Positions 16,972-25,168 of a stretch of 34,306 nucleotides of DNA are shown here, piece after piece. Each line of letters opens with the position of its first letter. Positions within the stretch are counted from its first letter, which is position 1. Both the position numbers and the translations under genes were made by a program. Source of the DNA: Gammaproteobacteria bacterium (GTDB lineage Bacteria; Pseudomonadota; Gammaproteobacteria; UBA11654). Location of the stretch: the NCBI GenBank assembly GCA_018672815.1, contig JABHDX010000123.1:1-34306 (forward strand), given 5' to 3'. The notes beneath the pieces were generated by a model. That model was not told where the DNA came from and did no database searches. It saw nothing but the letters and a program-made list of their open reading frames with translations.

Positions 16972-18108
16972 TTAATCTGCAACTTGAGCAACATACACAG
17001 GTAATTTAAGATAAAAATCTCCTGTATAGCCGTTATCAGCATCAGAATTAGCTTCAGCTGAAGTGAATTGAATTGTATCTTTAGTAAAGCCTGCATCTTC
17101 AAAAATGCCTTGTAAATCCATTTCTCTTAGTACACCAGAGAAATCTTCATTATTATTAGTAACTTCCCAATCTTTTAGAAAATCATATAAAGGTTCTACA
17201 ATATTCCTCTGAAATGGATACACATCAAGATGCAACATCCATCCACCAGGTTTTAAAATTCTTGCACATTCATTTATAATTTTTGGAATTGCAGAATGGG
17301 AGGTTTCATGTAATAAAAGACAGGAAGCTACTATATCAAAAGTGTTGTCTTCAAAAGATGTTGATTCAGCATTTTGCTGGCTAAAATGGACACTAGCATT
17401 AAGTGCATTTGCTCTTGCATGTGCATACCTTAAACCAGGTGCTGCAACATCAATTCCGTAAACCTCTGATTCGGGAAAAGCTCTAACAAAAGGTAATGTA
17501 GAATTGCCTATATTACATCCCATATCCAATATTTTTTTTGGTTTAACATCAAGATTATTAATTAGATAATTAATTGTTGCTTGAGCAAGCAGATCATTTT
17601 CATCACCCATAGCATCCCTAGAATAAATAGGTAATGAAATATCATAAACTACACCTGCTGCAATATCATTCTCCGTATTCTCAGTATGATATCCGCCTGG
17701 TTGTTGGTGTATATCATAAGCAGTTAAATACCTAGGTACTTTTAAACTTTTATCAAGCTTTAAACTACCTAGCTTTGTATAATTTTTTGTTTCCTCTATT
17801 AAGTCTTCAAGAGTTCTCTCAACTGTATCTATCACAGATGTGAACATCATTTGCTGACTGATTCTTTGCAAAAAACTCCAACTTTGATAAGCACTATCCT
17901 TTAACATAATATCCTGAACCTCTTTCTTATCAGCTGGTATTCTTCCTTTTTCTTTTACAAAAGCTGGTTCTATCTTTGACACATAATATGGTGTAATTTT
18001 TGGGTATATTTCATCCGTTAAAAAAGCTCTAAAATCAGTAATAAAATCCTGCCTAACAGATTCATCATGGCTAGGTATTGGCTGCATCAAATGTTTTTGT
18101 TTTTGCAT
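16972..18108 (-). CDS. class I SAM-dependent methyltransferase with N-terminal extension
   Basis: 378 residues. The N-terminal 180 residues are helical and without a domain I recognise. The Rossmann methyltransferase core starts with motif I KKILDMGCNIGNST (191-204), has the acidic motif II VYGIDVAAPG (216-225), motif IV NTFDIVASCLLLHET and the post-motif ARILKPGGWMLHLDVYPF. The C-terminal region resembles methyltransferases acting on small molecules or lipids; the substrate is not readable. It is probably transcribed with the 98-aa coiled-coil gene. A perfect TATAAT box lies 26-31 bases upstream of its start. Confidence 0.88.
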   Translation of the reverse strand: MQKQKHLMQPIPSHDESVRQDFITDFRAFLTDEIYPKITPYYVSKIEPAFVKEKGRIPADKKEVQDIMLKDSAYQSWSFLQRISQQMMFTSVIDTVERTLEDLIEETKNYTKLGSLKLDKSLKVPRYLTAYDIHQQPGGYHTENTENDIAAGVVYDISLPIYSRDAMGDENDLLAQATINYLINNLDVKPKKILDMGCNIGNSTLPFVRAFPESEVYGIDVAAPGLRYAHARANALNASVHFSQQNAESTSFEDNTFDIVASCLLLHETSHSAIPKIINECARILKPGGWMLHLDVYPFQRNIVEPLYDFLKDWEVTNNNEDFSGVLREMDLQGIFEDAGFTKDTIQFTSAEANSDADNGYTGDFYLKLPVYVAQVAD

Positions 18109-18133
18109 AGTTTTCTAGTATAAATAGATCTTT

Positions 18134-18139
18134 ATTATA
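18134..18139 (-). promoter_or_regulatory. TATAAT -10 box for the methyltransferase operon
   Basis: On the minus strand the six bases are a perfect sigma-70 -10 consensus, leaving a leader of about 20 bases to the start at 18108. No good -35 is visible at the normal distance. Confidence 0.3.
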
Positions 18140-18179
18140 TGATAAGTCATTAAGTGGATGGAGAAAAATGATTTGATAG

Positions 18180-18208
18180 TTGAGGCAAACTCAATATTGT
18201 CATACAGT
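18180..18208 (+). promoter_or_regulatory. candidate promoter for the periplasmic protein at 18234
   Basis: TTGAGG at 18180-18185 and TACAGT at 18203-18208 are 17 bases apart, and a GGAG ribosome-binding site follows before ATG 18234. Each box matches four of six consensus positions. Confidence 0.3.
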
Positions 18209-18233
18209 TAATCAAAAGTAATTGGAGTAGATA

Positions 18234-18875
18234 ATGAAAAAACGAATATATTTTTTAAGTATTTTCGCCCTCTTATTGAATAGCAATATTGTTTTTGCTG
18301 ATAATCATAAGGAAGGGAAAAAATTTGTCGGTGCACAAAGTGGTTATGAGGGTCGAGAACAGCAATTGGGCAGGTCAATGGCTGTTGTTCTTAAATCACT
18401 TAATGAAACAAAACCTTACCAACATGATATTAATGATGCATTAATCAAATTGATTTTAACCACCATTCAGTTTGCAAAAAACAATGACATGATTGATGAG
18501 TTGATTGCACATGAAGTAGAAACTACTAGACCATTACTTGAAAGAGTTAGAAGAAATTACCTTAAAACTGGTCAATTAGAAACTGTCATGGTTGGAATGA
18601 TTGATAGAACAGCATGTGCTTATCAATTGTTTATAGAAATTGAACATAAGGATGCTGAACGTACTTGGCAGTCGCCTTTTGGCTTAATTCTAGAAAATAC
18701 AGTTCGAATGGGCCAGCACGATTTAACCGAATCTGAAGTGCATGATATTTGGATTAAAAAGCGTTATCAAGCTTTTGCAGAGGTAATAGGTGTTGAGTTA
18801 TCCATTTCAGATATTAGTATAGATGGGAATGTTACAGTTAAAGCTTTACGCCCAATAATTGCAGCAAAAAATTAA
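18234..18875 (+). CDS. uncharacterised exported (periplasmic) protein
   Basis: 213 residues with a clear signal peptide (basic KKR, then a hydrophobic core ending VFA-DN). The mature part is mainly helical and charged, with segments such as GYEGREQQLGRSMAVVLKSL, LIAHEVETTRPLLERVRRNYL and TVMVGMIDRTACAYQLFIEIEH; a single Cys is in the last. There are no membrane segments after the leader and no motif I can tie to a function. A GGAG site lies before ATG 18234. It stands alone between the divergent methyltransferase and the small peptide gene at 18937. Confidence 0.82.
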   Translation: MKKRIYFLSIFALLLNSNIVFADNHKEGKKFVGAQSGYEGREQQLGRSMAVVLKSLNETKPYQHDINDALIKLILTTIQFAKNNDMIDELIAHEVETTRPLLERVRRNYLKTGQLETVMVGMIDRTACAYQLFIEIEHKDAERTWQSPFGLILENTVRMGQHDLTESEVHDIWIKKRYQAFAEVIGVELSISDISIDGNVTVKALRPIIAAKN

Positions 18876-18936
18876 ATAATTAATTTAGTTTGAAAATAAT
18901 ACCGTTCATTTAAGCTATCAAACTTAGAGCGGCATT

Positions 18937-19065
18937 ATGAAAAAAATTATTATCATTTCTTTAGCAATTCTTATTACCAGTTTTATCTTTTACCTTATGA
19001 GTATAATGGCACCTTTTTTAGTCGAATATATTACGAATTTTCTATCAGGAGAAAATAATGGATGA
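18937..19065 (+). CDS. 42-residue single-pass membrane protein
   Basis: Short ORF found by reading the gap. It begins KKIIIISLAILITSFIF, one hydrophobic helix of about 22 residues, continues MSIMAPFLVEYITNFL and ends SGENNG. Its last codons overlap the start of the split-barrel gene by eight bases, and the AGGAG for that gene lies inside it, a layout typical of translational coupling. Its own ribosome-binding site (AGCGG) is moderate. It may be a small inner-membrane protein; no family is recognised. Confidence 0.6.
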   Translation: MKKIIIISLAILITSFIFYLMSIMAPFLVEYITNFLSGENNG

Positions 19066-19468
19066 AACATTAGTCGAAGCTTTAAAAAAAATTCATAACC
19101 CATTAGATTGGGTTCATTTCTCAACTATTGGTCCTGATGGAGGACCTCATGTAACTCCATTAATGATGGGCATACATGAACAAGGACTATTGTTTAGTTT
19201 TACAGGTAAACAAAAAAAAAGAAATCTAGAAAGAGATCCAAGAGCTTGTGTTTCTATATGCAAAGCAATTGAAATGGACCATATTATCGTTTGGGGTACG
19301 GTGGATATTAGGCATGATAAAGAAGCACATGACATGTGGAATGAAATGATACTCCTAGCTTTTGGTAAAGAACGACTTGAGACAATGAAACGTGAACTAT
19401 CGATTGAAAAAACAAGTCTAGGTGTATTAAAACCCAATCACTATAGAATTTATGGCTTAGACGACTAA
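19058..19468 (+). CDS. pyridoxamine-5'-phosphate-oxidase-like split-barrel protein
   Basis: 136 residues of the FMN-binding split-barrel type. Seen are DWVHFSTIGPDGGPHVTPLMMGIHEQGLLFSFTG (18-51), KKRNLERDPRACVSI (53-67), the central IIVWGTVDIRHD and the C-terminal NHYRIYGLDD. Such proteins bind FMN, F420 or heme and act as small reductases or binding proteins; the cofactor is not determined here. AGGAG precedes ATG 19058, inside the 42-aa gene. The secreted hydrolase follows after 32 bases. Confidence 0.88.
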   Translation: MDETLVEALKKIHNPLDWVHFSTIGPDGGPHVTPLMMGIHEQGLLFSFTGKQKKRNLERDPRACVSICKAIEMDHIIVWGTVDIRHDKEAHDMWNEMILLAFGKERLETMKRELSIEKTSLGVLKPNHYRIYGLDD

Positions 19469-19500
19469 CTCTTAACGCATAACAAAATCAAATATTCCAT

Positions 19501-20250
19501 ATGATGATAAAAATAATAATGACGGCGATTGTTTTTACAACCTTTACTTCAACTCTTACAGCTGCTGATTCATACCCATGGCTTATTACAATGGATGCAA
19601 CCTCAGATAGTCGTAACTCTGGGGAAAAGCTAATGAATTTAACATATGGATTAAAGTTATTAGAAAATGAGAATAAAAAAGAAAATACACTCTTGGTTGG
19701 AGTTCATGGAAGTAATAGTCAAGGCTATGAATGGATTTATCCACTTAAAACTCTGGATTCCAATAATCATTTAACTTTTTTTTATCGATGGGATGATTCA
19801 AAATGCCCTCAACCATCTGCAAAAAAATTGTCACAAGCATTGAATAAAGTAATTGATGAACATTCATCTATTAAAAAAATTATAATTCTTGGTCATAGTT
19901 ATGGAGGTCTCCTAGCATCTTGGTTTGCAGAAAATTGGACATCCTCATTGTCAATAGAGATACATACAATAGCCTCTCCCTTGATTGGCAATAAAATTAT
20001 AAATAATCTATGTGAATATATACCGCCAAATTCTATAAAAAAGAATGTGGCTTTTTTTCAATGGAGAACCCAAAAAGAACTTGATGGAGCATTCAAAGAT
20101 CTTGAAATTAACCCTCAAGCGATTAATCTAAAAGGAAGCAAAGTATATGAACTCCCTGACTTATACAAAGGAAACAGATTAGGTCATAATTGGTCAATTA
20201 GCTTTGTAGCTGATGAATTAAAAAAAAGGATAAAAAAAAATGACGATTAA
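19501..20250 (+). CDS. secreted alpha/beta hydrolase
   Basis: 249 residues (248 from the second ATG); no clear ribosome-binding site. A signal peptide (IKIIMTAIVFTTFTSTLTA) leads to a fold with LLVGVHGSNSQGYEWIYPL (the HG oxyanion turn) and the nucleophile elbow ILGHSYGGLLASWFAENW, with Ser133. A later LGHNWSI supplies a plausible catalytic His. Esterase, lipase or thioesterase activity in the periplasm is likely; the substrate is unknown. The stop overlaps the MDR gene by 11 bases, so these two are coupled. Confidence 0.85.
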   Translation: MMIKIIMTAIVFTTFTSTLTAADSYPWLITMDATSDSRNSGEKLMNLTYGLKLLENENKKENTLLVGVHGSNSQGYEWIYPLKTLDSNNHLTFFYRWDDSKCPQPSAKKLSQALNKVIDEHSSIKKIIILGHSYGGLLASWFAENWTSSLSIEIHTIASPLIGNKIINNLCEYIPPNSIKKNVAFFQWRTQKELDGAFKDLEINPQAINLKGSKVYELPDLYKGNRLGHNWSISFVADELKKRIKKNDD

Positions 20251-21235
20251 TAATAAAAAATGGCTATTAAAAAAAAGACCTCAAGGACTTGTTAGTAATG
20301 ATGATTTCGAACTAGTAGAAGAAATTTTACCAGAACTAAATGAAGGGGAGATTTTAGTAGAAAATGAATATTTATCTGTAGATCCCACTCAAAGAATGTG
20401 GCTAACTGATATGCCAGGATATCTTCCACCAATTCAAATTGATGAAATCGTTCGCTCAGGAGGAATAGGCAGGGTTATTGAATCTAAAAATGATTCATTT
20501 CAAAAAGGAAACCTTGTAAATGGTTTTGTTAATTGGCAAACACATTTTATTAGTGATGGTAAGGGGTTTAGCGTGATCCCAGAAATACTACCTATACCTA
20601 CAATGATAAATGTCCTCGGTCTTACTGGCATTACAGCTTATTTTGGTCTTCTTGATATTGGCAATCCTAAAAAAGGTGACACTGTTCTTGTTTCTGGAGC
20701 AGCTGGAGCAACCGGTTCTGTAGTTGCACAAATTGCAAAAATAAAAGAATGCAATGTTATTGGTATAGCTGGTGGTGAAGAGAAATGTGCCTGGTTAGCT
20801 GATGCTGGAATTGATCATGTTATTGATTATAAAAATTCAAATCCGCATGAAGAATTGAAAAAAATTGCAACATCGGGAATTGATATTTATTTTGATAATA
20901 TTGGCGGACCTTTACTTGAAACTGCTCTCAATATGATTAACTTAAATGCTAGGATTGTTATCTGTGGTGCCATTTCAAATTATGCCAGTGAAGAAATGCC
21001 AGTTGGGCCGAGAAACCTTAGTAGCCTCATCATACAAAGAGCCCGGATGGAAGGATTCCTAGTGCTTGACTATCTCAATAGAAGAGATGAGGCGATAGAG
21101 GATTTATCTAAATGGTTAATGGAAGGAAAAATAAAACATCAAGAGGATATTCAAGAAGGAATAGAGAATTGCCCTGAAACATTAAATCGATTATTTATGG
21201 GTAAAAATCTTGGTAAACAGATTCTAAAAATCTAA
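20240..21235 (+). CDS. NADP-dependent medium-chain oxidoreductase (prostaglandin-reductase/CurA-like)
   Basis: 331 residues of the zinc-free MDR group. The opening NKKWLLKKRPQGLVSNDDFEL and EYLSVDPTQRMWLTDMPGYLPP are typical of 2-alkenal/15-oxoprostaglandin reductase-like enzymes. GLTGITAYFGLLDIG and VSGAAGATGSVVAQIAK (Rossmann glycine motif) bind NADP; IDIYFDNIGGPLLETAL follows. The reaction is probably NADPH reduction of the double bond in enals or enones, a detoxifying step. It overlaps the hydrolase upstream and abuts the TPP enzyme downstream (TAA directly followed by ATG). Confidence 0.92.
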   Translation: MTINNKKWLLKKRPQGLVSNDDFELVEEILPELNEGEILVENEYLSVDPTQRMWLTDMPGYLPPIQIDEIVRSGGIGRVIESKNDSFQKGNLVNGFVNWQTHFISDGKGFSVIPEILPIPTMINVLGLTGITAYFGLLDIGNPKKGDTVLVSGAAGATGSVVAQIAKIKECNVIGIAGGEEKCAWLADAGIDHVIDYKNSNPHEELKKIATSGIDIYFDNIGGPLLETALNMINLNARIVICGAISNYASEEMPVGPRNLSSLIIQRARMEGFLVLDYLNRRDEAIEDLSKWLMEGKIKHQEDIQEGIENCPETLNRLFMGKNLGKQILKI

Positions 21236-23149
21236 ATGAGAGAATTGTTTAAGAAATATCTTGAGCAAAATCTCTCTAGAAGAGATTTCACTAACAAATT
21301 ACTAGCTTTAGGTTTTAGTCAAATGGCGGTTAACTCTTTACTTGCCAACACTGCAGAAGCTCGTGAACCTATTGCTGATAGTGGTAAGTACATAGTTGGA
21401 AATGGAGCAGATATTTTAGCAGAAACCCTGATGGCTGCAGATGTTGATTATATATTTGGAACCAGTGCTACAGGTATGAGTGGATTCTTCGATGCATTAA
21501 CAATGAAGAATGAAATGGAATTTATTTCTTCAATTGCTGAATCACAAGCCACATCTATGGCACAGGGTTATGAGTTAGTCACTGGAAAAACAGCCATTTT
21601 ATTTTTACCTGGAGTTGCTATCCCTAGTGCAATGAATAACCTATATAATGCTTGGAAAGATCGATCATCCATTGCAGTCTTATCGGATGGAACCAGCTCT
21701 AATTTCTCAGGTCGTAATGGGTTTCAACAAATGGATGATTGGTTAGAGACTATGTCTCAATTTACTAAGTGGAGATGGAAAGTTACAAATCCACAACAAC
21801 TCAGTGAAATGACTAGACGAACAATCAAATTAGCAGAAACACCTCCTGGTGGACCTGTTTATCTTCGTTTACCAGCTACAGTTTTGAATACGCGTGATAT
21901 TAAACAAACAATACACTCTCAGAGTAAGTTCAGAATACCATTGGATCTTCAACCTAAAAATGAGTTGATTGAAGCAACAGCTAAAGCCTTAATTGAAGCT
22001 AAAAATCCATTGATGTGTGTTGGTCATGAAGTCACTAGAGCGAAAGCTAATAAAGAAGTAGTTGATTTATCTGATTTACTAGGGATAAAAATGACACAGG
22101 GATACAGCGTCTATGGTGATGTGCCATTTAAACATCCATCATTTATGGGTTTCTATGGCATGGGAGTGCCAAGAGGTCTGTCAGGAACTGATGTTTTTCT
22201 TAATCTAGGAGCTCCTATGCCTGATCCTACTATTTTTACAGCTCCTATCCCAAAACAGTCAAAAGTCATTCATGCAAGAATTGAATTTGATGATATTGCT
22301 AATACCTATCCTACTGATATAGCTATAGCCGCTGGTATGAAGGAAACAGTTTATGCTATTAAAGAAAGCATCAAATCCATGCTAACTAAAGAAAGAATTA
22401 ATTCCATCAAAGAAAAAAGACTGCTTGCAAATAAAGCAATCAATAAAAAATTTGAAGATAGAAAACAAAAGAAAGCAAAACAAAATTGGAATTCTAGTCC
22501 ACTCTCATGGGAAAGAGCTTCTTATGAACTTGAGAAAAATCTAACGAAGGATGCAATTATTGTTTCAGAACTAGACAGCAGAACCCCTTTTAAATGGATG
22601 GATCTAGGCCCTGGAAAAAAATCACTTATTGGTGGGTCAACTGGTTTTGCTTTAGGCTGGGGTGTAGGTGCTTCTTTGGGAGTAAAGATTGGTGAACCAA
22701 ATCGGCAAGTCGTTTGCTTGGTCGGTGATGGAGCTATGCTCTTTGGCCAAATTGAATCCTTATGGTCTGCTTCAAGATATGATATTCCCGTAACAATTAT
22801 TATTTTTAATAATCTTAGCTATGATGGAGAAAGGAATAGAATTTATATGAATTCACCCTTAGCCGCTAATAGTGATACAAGAGAAATGTGGAAAGATGTC
22901 AGTTGTTATCTTGGCAATCCCATAGTTGATTTTATTGGATTAGCAAATAGTTTCAATATTCAAGGATCAATTGCTGATAATCCTGATTCTTTCTCTGCAG
23001 CCTTAAAAAAAGCCAATAATGTTACAAGTAATGGAAGGCCTTTCTTAATTGACTTGAGAATAATGCAATTGAATCCTGGAGGAAAGCCTGTGGAACAGAT
23101 ATGGCATCCTCATATCTCAATAGCAGAAAAAAGAAAAATAAAAATTTAA
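21236..23149 (+). CDS. thiamine-diphosphate-dependent enzyme (acetolactate-synthase/benzoylformate-decarboxylase-like) with a Tat-like leader
   Basis: 637 residues. The N-terminus has a twin-arginine motif, LSRRDFTNK (Arg15-Arg16), a weakly hydrophobic stretch and an Ala-x-Ala-like NTAEA end near 42. The PYR domain contains catalytic Glu102 in IAESQATSMAQGYELVTGK. The central domain carries RLPATVLN and APMPDPTIF. The PP domain has the GDG...NN motif, VGDGAMLFG (496-504) to IIIFNN (521-526), for Mg and TPP binding. It would carry out decarboxylation or carboligation of a 2-oxo acid. The start directly follows the MDR gene. The substrate is unknown; a Tat-exported or Tat-like TPP enzyme is unusual. 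Confidence 0.88.
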   Translation: MRELFKKYLEQNLSRRDFTNKLLALGFSQMAVNSLLANTAEAREPIADSGKYIVGNGADILAETLMAADVDYIFGTSATGMSGFFDALTMKNEMEFISSIAESQATSMAQGYELVTGKTAILFLPGVAIPSAMNNLYNAWKDRSSIAVLSDGTSSNFSGRNGFQQMDDWLETMSQFTKWRWKVTNPQQLSEMTRRTIKLAETPPGGPVYLRLPATVLNTRDIKQTIHSQSKFRIPLDLQPKNELIEATAKALIEAKNPLMCVGHEVTRAKANKEVVDLSDLLGIKMTQGYSVYGDVPFKHPSFMGFYGMGVPRGLSGTDVFLNLGAPMPDPTIFTAPIPKQSKVIHARIEFDDIANTYPTDIAIAAGMKETVYAIKESIKSMLTKERINSIKEKRLLANKAINKKFEDRKQKKAKQNWNSSPLSWERASYELEKNLTKDAIIVSELDSRTPFKWMDLGPGKKSLIGGSTGFALGWGVGASLGVKIGEPNRQVVCLVGDGAMLFGQIESLWSASRYDIPVTIIIFNNLSYDGERNRIYMNSPLAANSDTREMWKDVSCYLGNPIVDFIGLANSFNIQGSIADNPDSFSAALKKANNVTSNGRPFLIDLRIMQLNPGGKPVEQIWHPHISIAEKRKIKI

Positions 23150-23214
23150 CTATATAAATATTTTTTTCTGCTTAATTTTAAGATCTAACTACTAAATAAT
23201 TAAAGGAGAAAACT

Positions 23215-23757
23215 GTGTCAAGAATTAAGCCAGCTTCTGTTGAACAATTAGCGATAGAAAATAAAGCCATAGTTGATGGCTCATTAGAAATGATGGGTTT
23301 TATTGCAAACGATGTACTTATTATGGCTAAGAAACCCGAACTATTAAATGCTTTTTCAATATTGGTGAATACGATCTATCAGTTTTCTTCAATTTCTGAA
23401 GAGCTAAAGTCACTAATAGGCTTAATGGTCAGCACATCAAATGGATGTGAATACTGTATGTCTCATACATTCAATAGTGCAATTCAAAAAAATGTAGCAA
23501 AAAATAAAATTGAATGCATTTGGGAATATGAATCCAATGATCAGTTCACTAATGAAGAGAAAGCAGCTCTAAAAGTTGCATGGGGAGCCGGTCAGTCTCC
23601 TAATAGTGTGAGCGACAGTGATTATGAAAATCTAAGAATTTATTTTGATGAAAATCAACAACTTGAGATTATTGGAATTATTTCATTGTTTGGATTTCTA
23701 AATCGTTGGAATTCAACATTAAAAACAGATATTGAAAGTATCTCAAAACTATCATAG
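23215..23757 (+). CDS. carboxymuconolactone decarboxylase/AhpD-like protein
   Basis: 180 residues from GTG 23215, which has an AAGGAG site at 23202-23207. The AhpD/CMD motif CEYCMSHT (Cys78, Cys81, His84) is intact in LIGLMVSTSNGCEYCMSHTF; the two cysteines act as a redox pair in AhpD-like peroxidase systems. NEEKAALKVAWGAGQSP and the C-terminal helical IIGIISLFGFLNRWN are family-like. Probable role: peroxide or alkyl-hydroperoxide defence in the cytoplasm. It follows the TPP gene by 65 bases. Confidence 0.9.
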   Translation: MSRIKPASVEQLAIENKAIVDGSLEMMGFIANDVLIMAKKPELLNAFSILVNTIYQFSSISEELKSLIGLMVSTSNGCEYCMSHTFNSAIQKNVAKNKIECIWEYESNDQFTNEEKAALKVAWGAGQSPNSVSDSDYENLRIYFDENQQLEIIGIISLFGFLNRWNSTLKTDIESISKLS

Positions 23758-23824
23758 ATGTTATGAATGACTATTAAAAATAATTTATAGAGTAATAAGA
23801 ATTAATTAGTCTTAGGATTATAAA

Positions 23825-24388
23825 ATGTGGATTAAAAAAAAACGTCTAACTTTTCTTCTTAAATCATTCTTAGCAATAAGTCTTTTAATTACAGCTTCAA
23901 ATGTTATATCCGATGAAAAAAAGGATAAATCATCTTATTTACTCTACAGTCAATTTGGAGAATTCTGTACGATGTGTGAATCAATTTTGCTCTGTGGCAA
24001 CGATGAATACGAAATCAATGATGAAATACCCACTGATGGAAAATATCTACTCTACCATTTAAGAACTAGAACTTTTTGGTCACAAGTTTCAACTATTTGG
24101 GAATTTTTTTTTAATAATTTTGATACTACAAAAACAAATTCACATAAACGACCAGTTGATATTATTACAATCGATAATAATGATTGGTCTAATACTATTA
24201 GAAGTGAAGCGATCATCTCCTCTAATCATGATTGGTTTATTTATTTCAATGATCGAAAGATAGATAGAAAAACTTCAAATTGGTTGTCCACCAAAACTAA
24301 TTCGAAACTTGGATCTTGCGAAAGATTACCCTTATGGAAAACGATTGATACAATTGATAAAAATAGGAAGAATGATAATGAGAGATAA
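23825..24388 (+). CDS. exported Cys-containing protein of unknown function
   Basis: 187 residues with a signal peptide (WIKKKRLTFLLKSFLAISLLITASNVIS). The mature region begins with a Cys cluster, EFCTMCESILLC, about 50 residues in, and a single later Cys in GSCERLP. TYPE features: aromatic-rich YLLYHLRTRTFWSQVSTIWEFFF, then charged polar sequence with many Asn. No known fold is assigned. It overlaps the DoxX-like gene by 11 bases, which argues that they work together in the envelope, perhaps in redox chemistry. No ribosome-binding site is obvious before ATG 23825. Confidence 0.75.
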   Translation: MWIKKKRLTFLLKSFLAISLLITASNVISDEKKDKSSYLLYSQFGEFCTMCESILLCGNDEYEINDEIPTDGKYLLYHLRTRTFWSQVSTIWEFFFNNFDTTKTNSHKRPVDIITIDNNDWSNTIRSEAIISSNHDWFIYFNDRKIDRKTSNWLSTKTNSKLGSCERLPLWKTIDTIDKNRKNDNER

Positions 24389-24884
24389 TCCTCATACATG
24401 GTCTTTTCATGGCTTCAAAACATATCCTATAAGGTATTTTGGTATACTACTCTTAATTCTATTGAGAACTTTTTTTGCTTCATTTTGGTTACTAGCAGGG
24501 ATTAATAAAGTTAAAAATGAATGGATCAGTAGTGATATCTTGAAAGAGATATTTCTTCAGCGATTGACAGAATTACCTCCCGATAGCTTGGCTGTTTTAT
24601 ATTTATCTAATTTTGCTATACCCTTTTATAAAATGATTGCCTATATAGTAACTGTCGGCGAACTGTATAGTGCTATTGGTTTGCTTATCGGCTTAACCAC
24701 AAAATGGTCAGCTATCATGAGTTTATTTATCCTATTAAACTTTGCTATTGGGGGCTATTATGATGCTTCCCTGATTCCTTTTTTCATTTTAGTTTTTTTA
24801 TTTGTTAAATTTCCAACAGGACATTGGTTTGGAATAGATAGACTCATGATTAAAAAGTACCCAGAAAACTTGTACTTTAGGTAA
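24378..24884 (+). CDS. DoxX-like integral membrane protein
   Basis: 168 residues from ATG 24378, seven bases after AGGAAG (24365-24370); ATG 24372 is too close to that site. Four membrane segments in DoxX order: RTFFASFWLLAGINKVKNEW, KMIAYIVTVGELYSAIGLLIGL, WSAIMSLFILLNFAIGGYY and IPFFILVFLFVKFPTGHWFG. The pattern LLAGINK then GELYSAIGLLIGLTT is typical of DoxX/DoxD quinone-linked or thiol-redox proteins. It overlaps the exported Cys protein and probably forms a redox pair with it. The direct activity is unknown. Confidence 0.82.
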   Translation: MRDNPHTWSFHGFKTYPIRYFGILLLILLRTFFASFWLLAGINKVKNEWISSDILKEIFLQRLTELPPDSLAVLYLSNFAIPFYKMIAYIVTVGELYSAIGLLIGLTTKWSAIMSLFILLNFAIGGYYDASLIPFFILVFLFVKFPTGHWFGIDRLMIKKYPENLYFR

Positions 24885-24919
24885 TGATTTTTATAAGATT
24901 GATTTAAGGTTAACTATTG

Positions 24920-25168
24920 ATGTCTAAAGTAAAATTAATTAAATCCGTAATACTTATACTTTGGCTGGCTTGCTTTGCAAATATTTTTATACCTCTAAGC
25001 AATATTTTAAATTACTTATTAATCTTCTTAATTGCTGCTCATTGTCTGGAATTTATCATTTTTTATAAAAAAATTAAGAACAACAAAATTAAGAATTTTC
25101 TAATGGTAATGATTTATGGTTACTTACATATACAAAAACTAGATTATTATGAAAAAACTAAGCAATAG
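24920..25168 (+). CDS. DUF1145-like small membrane protein
   Basis: 82 residues from ATG 24920, with AAGGT upstream. Two hydrophobic helices: VILILWLACFANIFIPLSNIL and LIFLIAAHCLEFIIFYKKIK, then LMVMIYGYLHIQKLDYYEK. The HCLEFIIF...YGYLHI pattern resembles DUF1145 proteins (E. coli YhhL type), based on memory of that family. Function unknown. It overlaps the next gene by 20 bases. Confidence 0.65.
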   Translation: MSKVKLIKSVILILWLACFANIFIPLSNILNYLLIFLIAAHCLEFIIFYKKIKNNKIKNFLMVMIYGYLHIQKLDYYEKTKQ

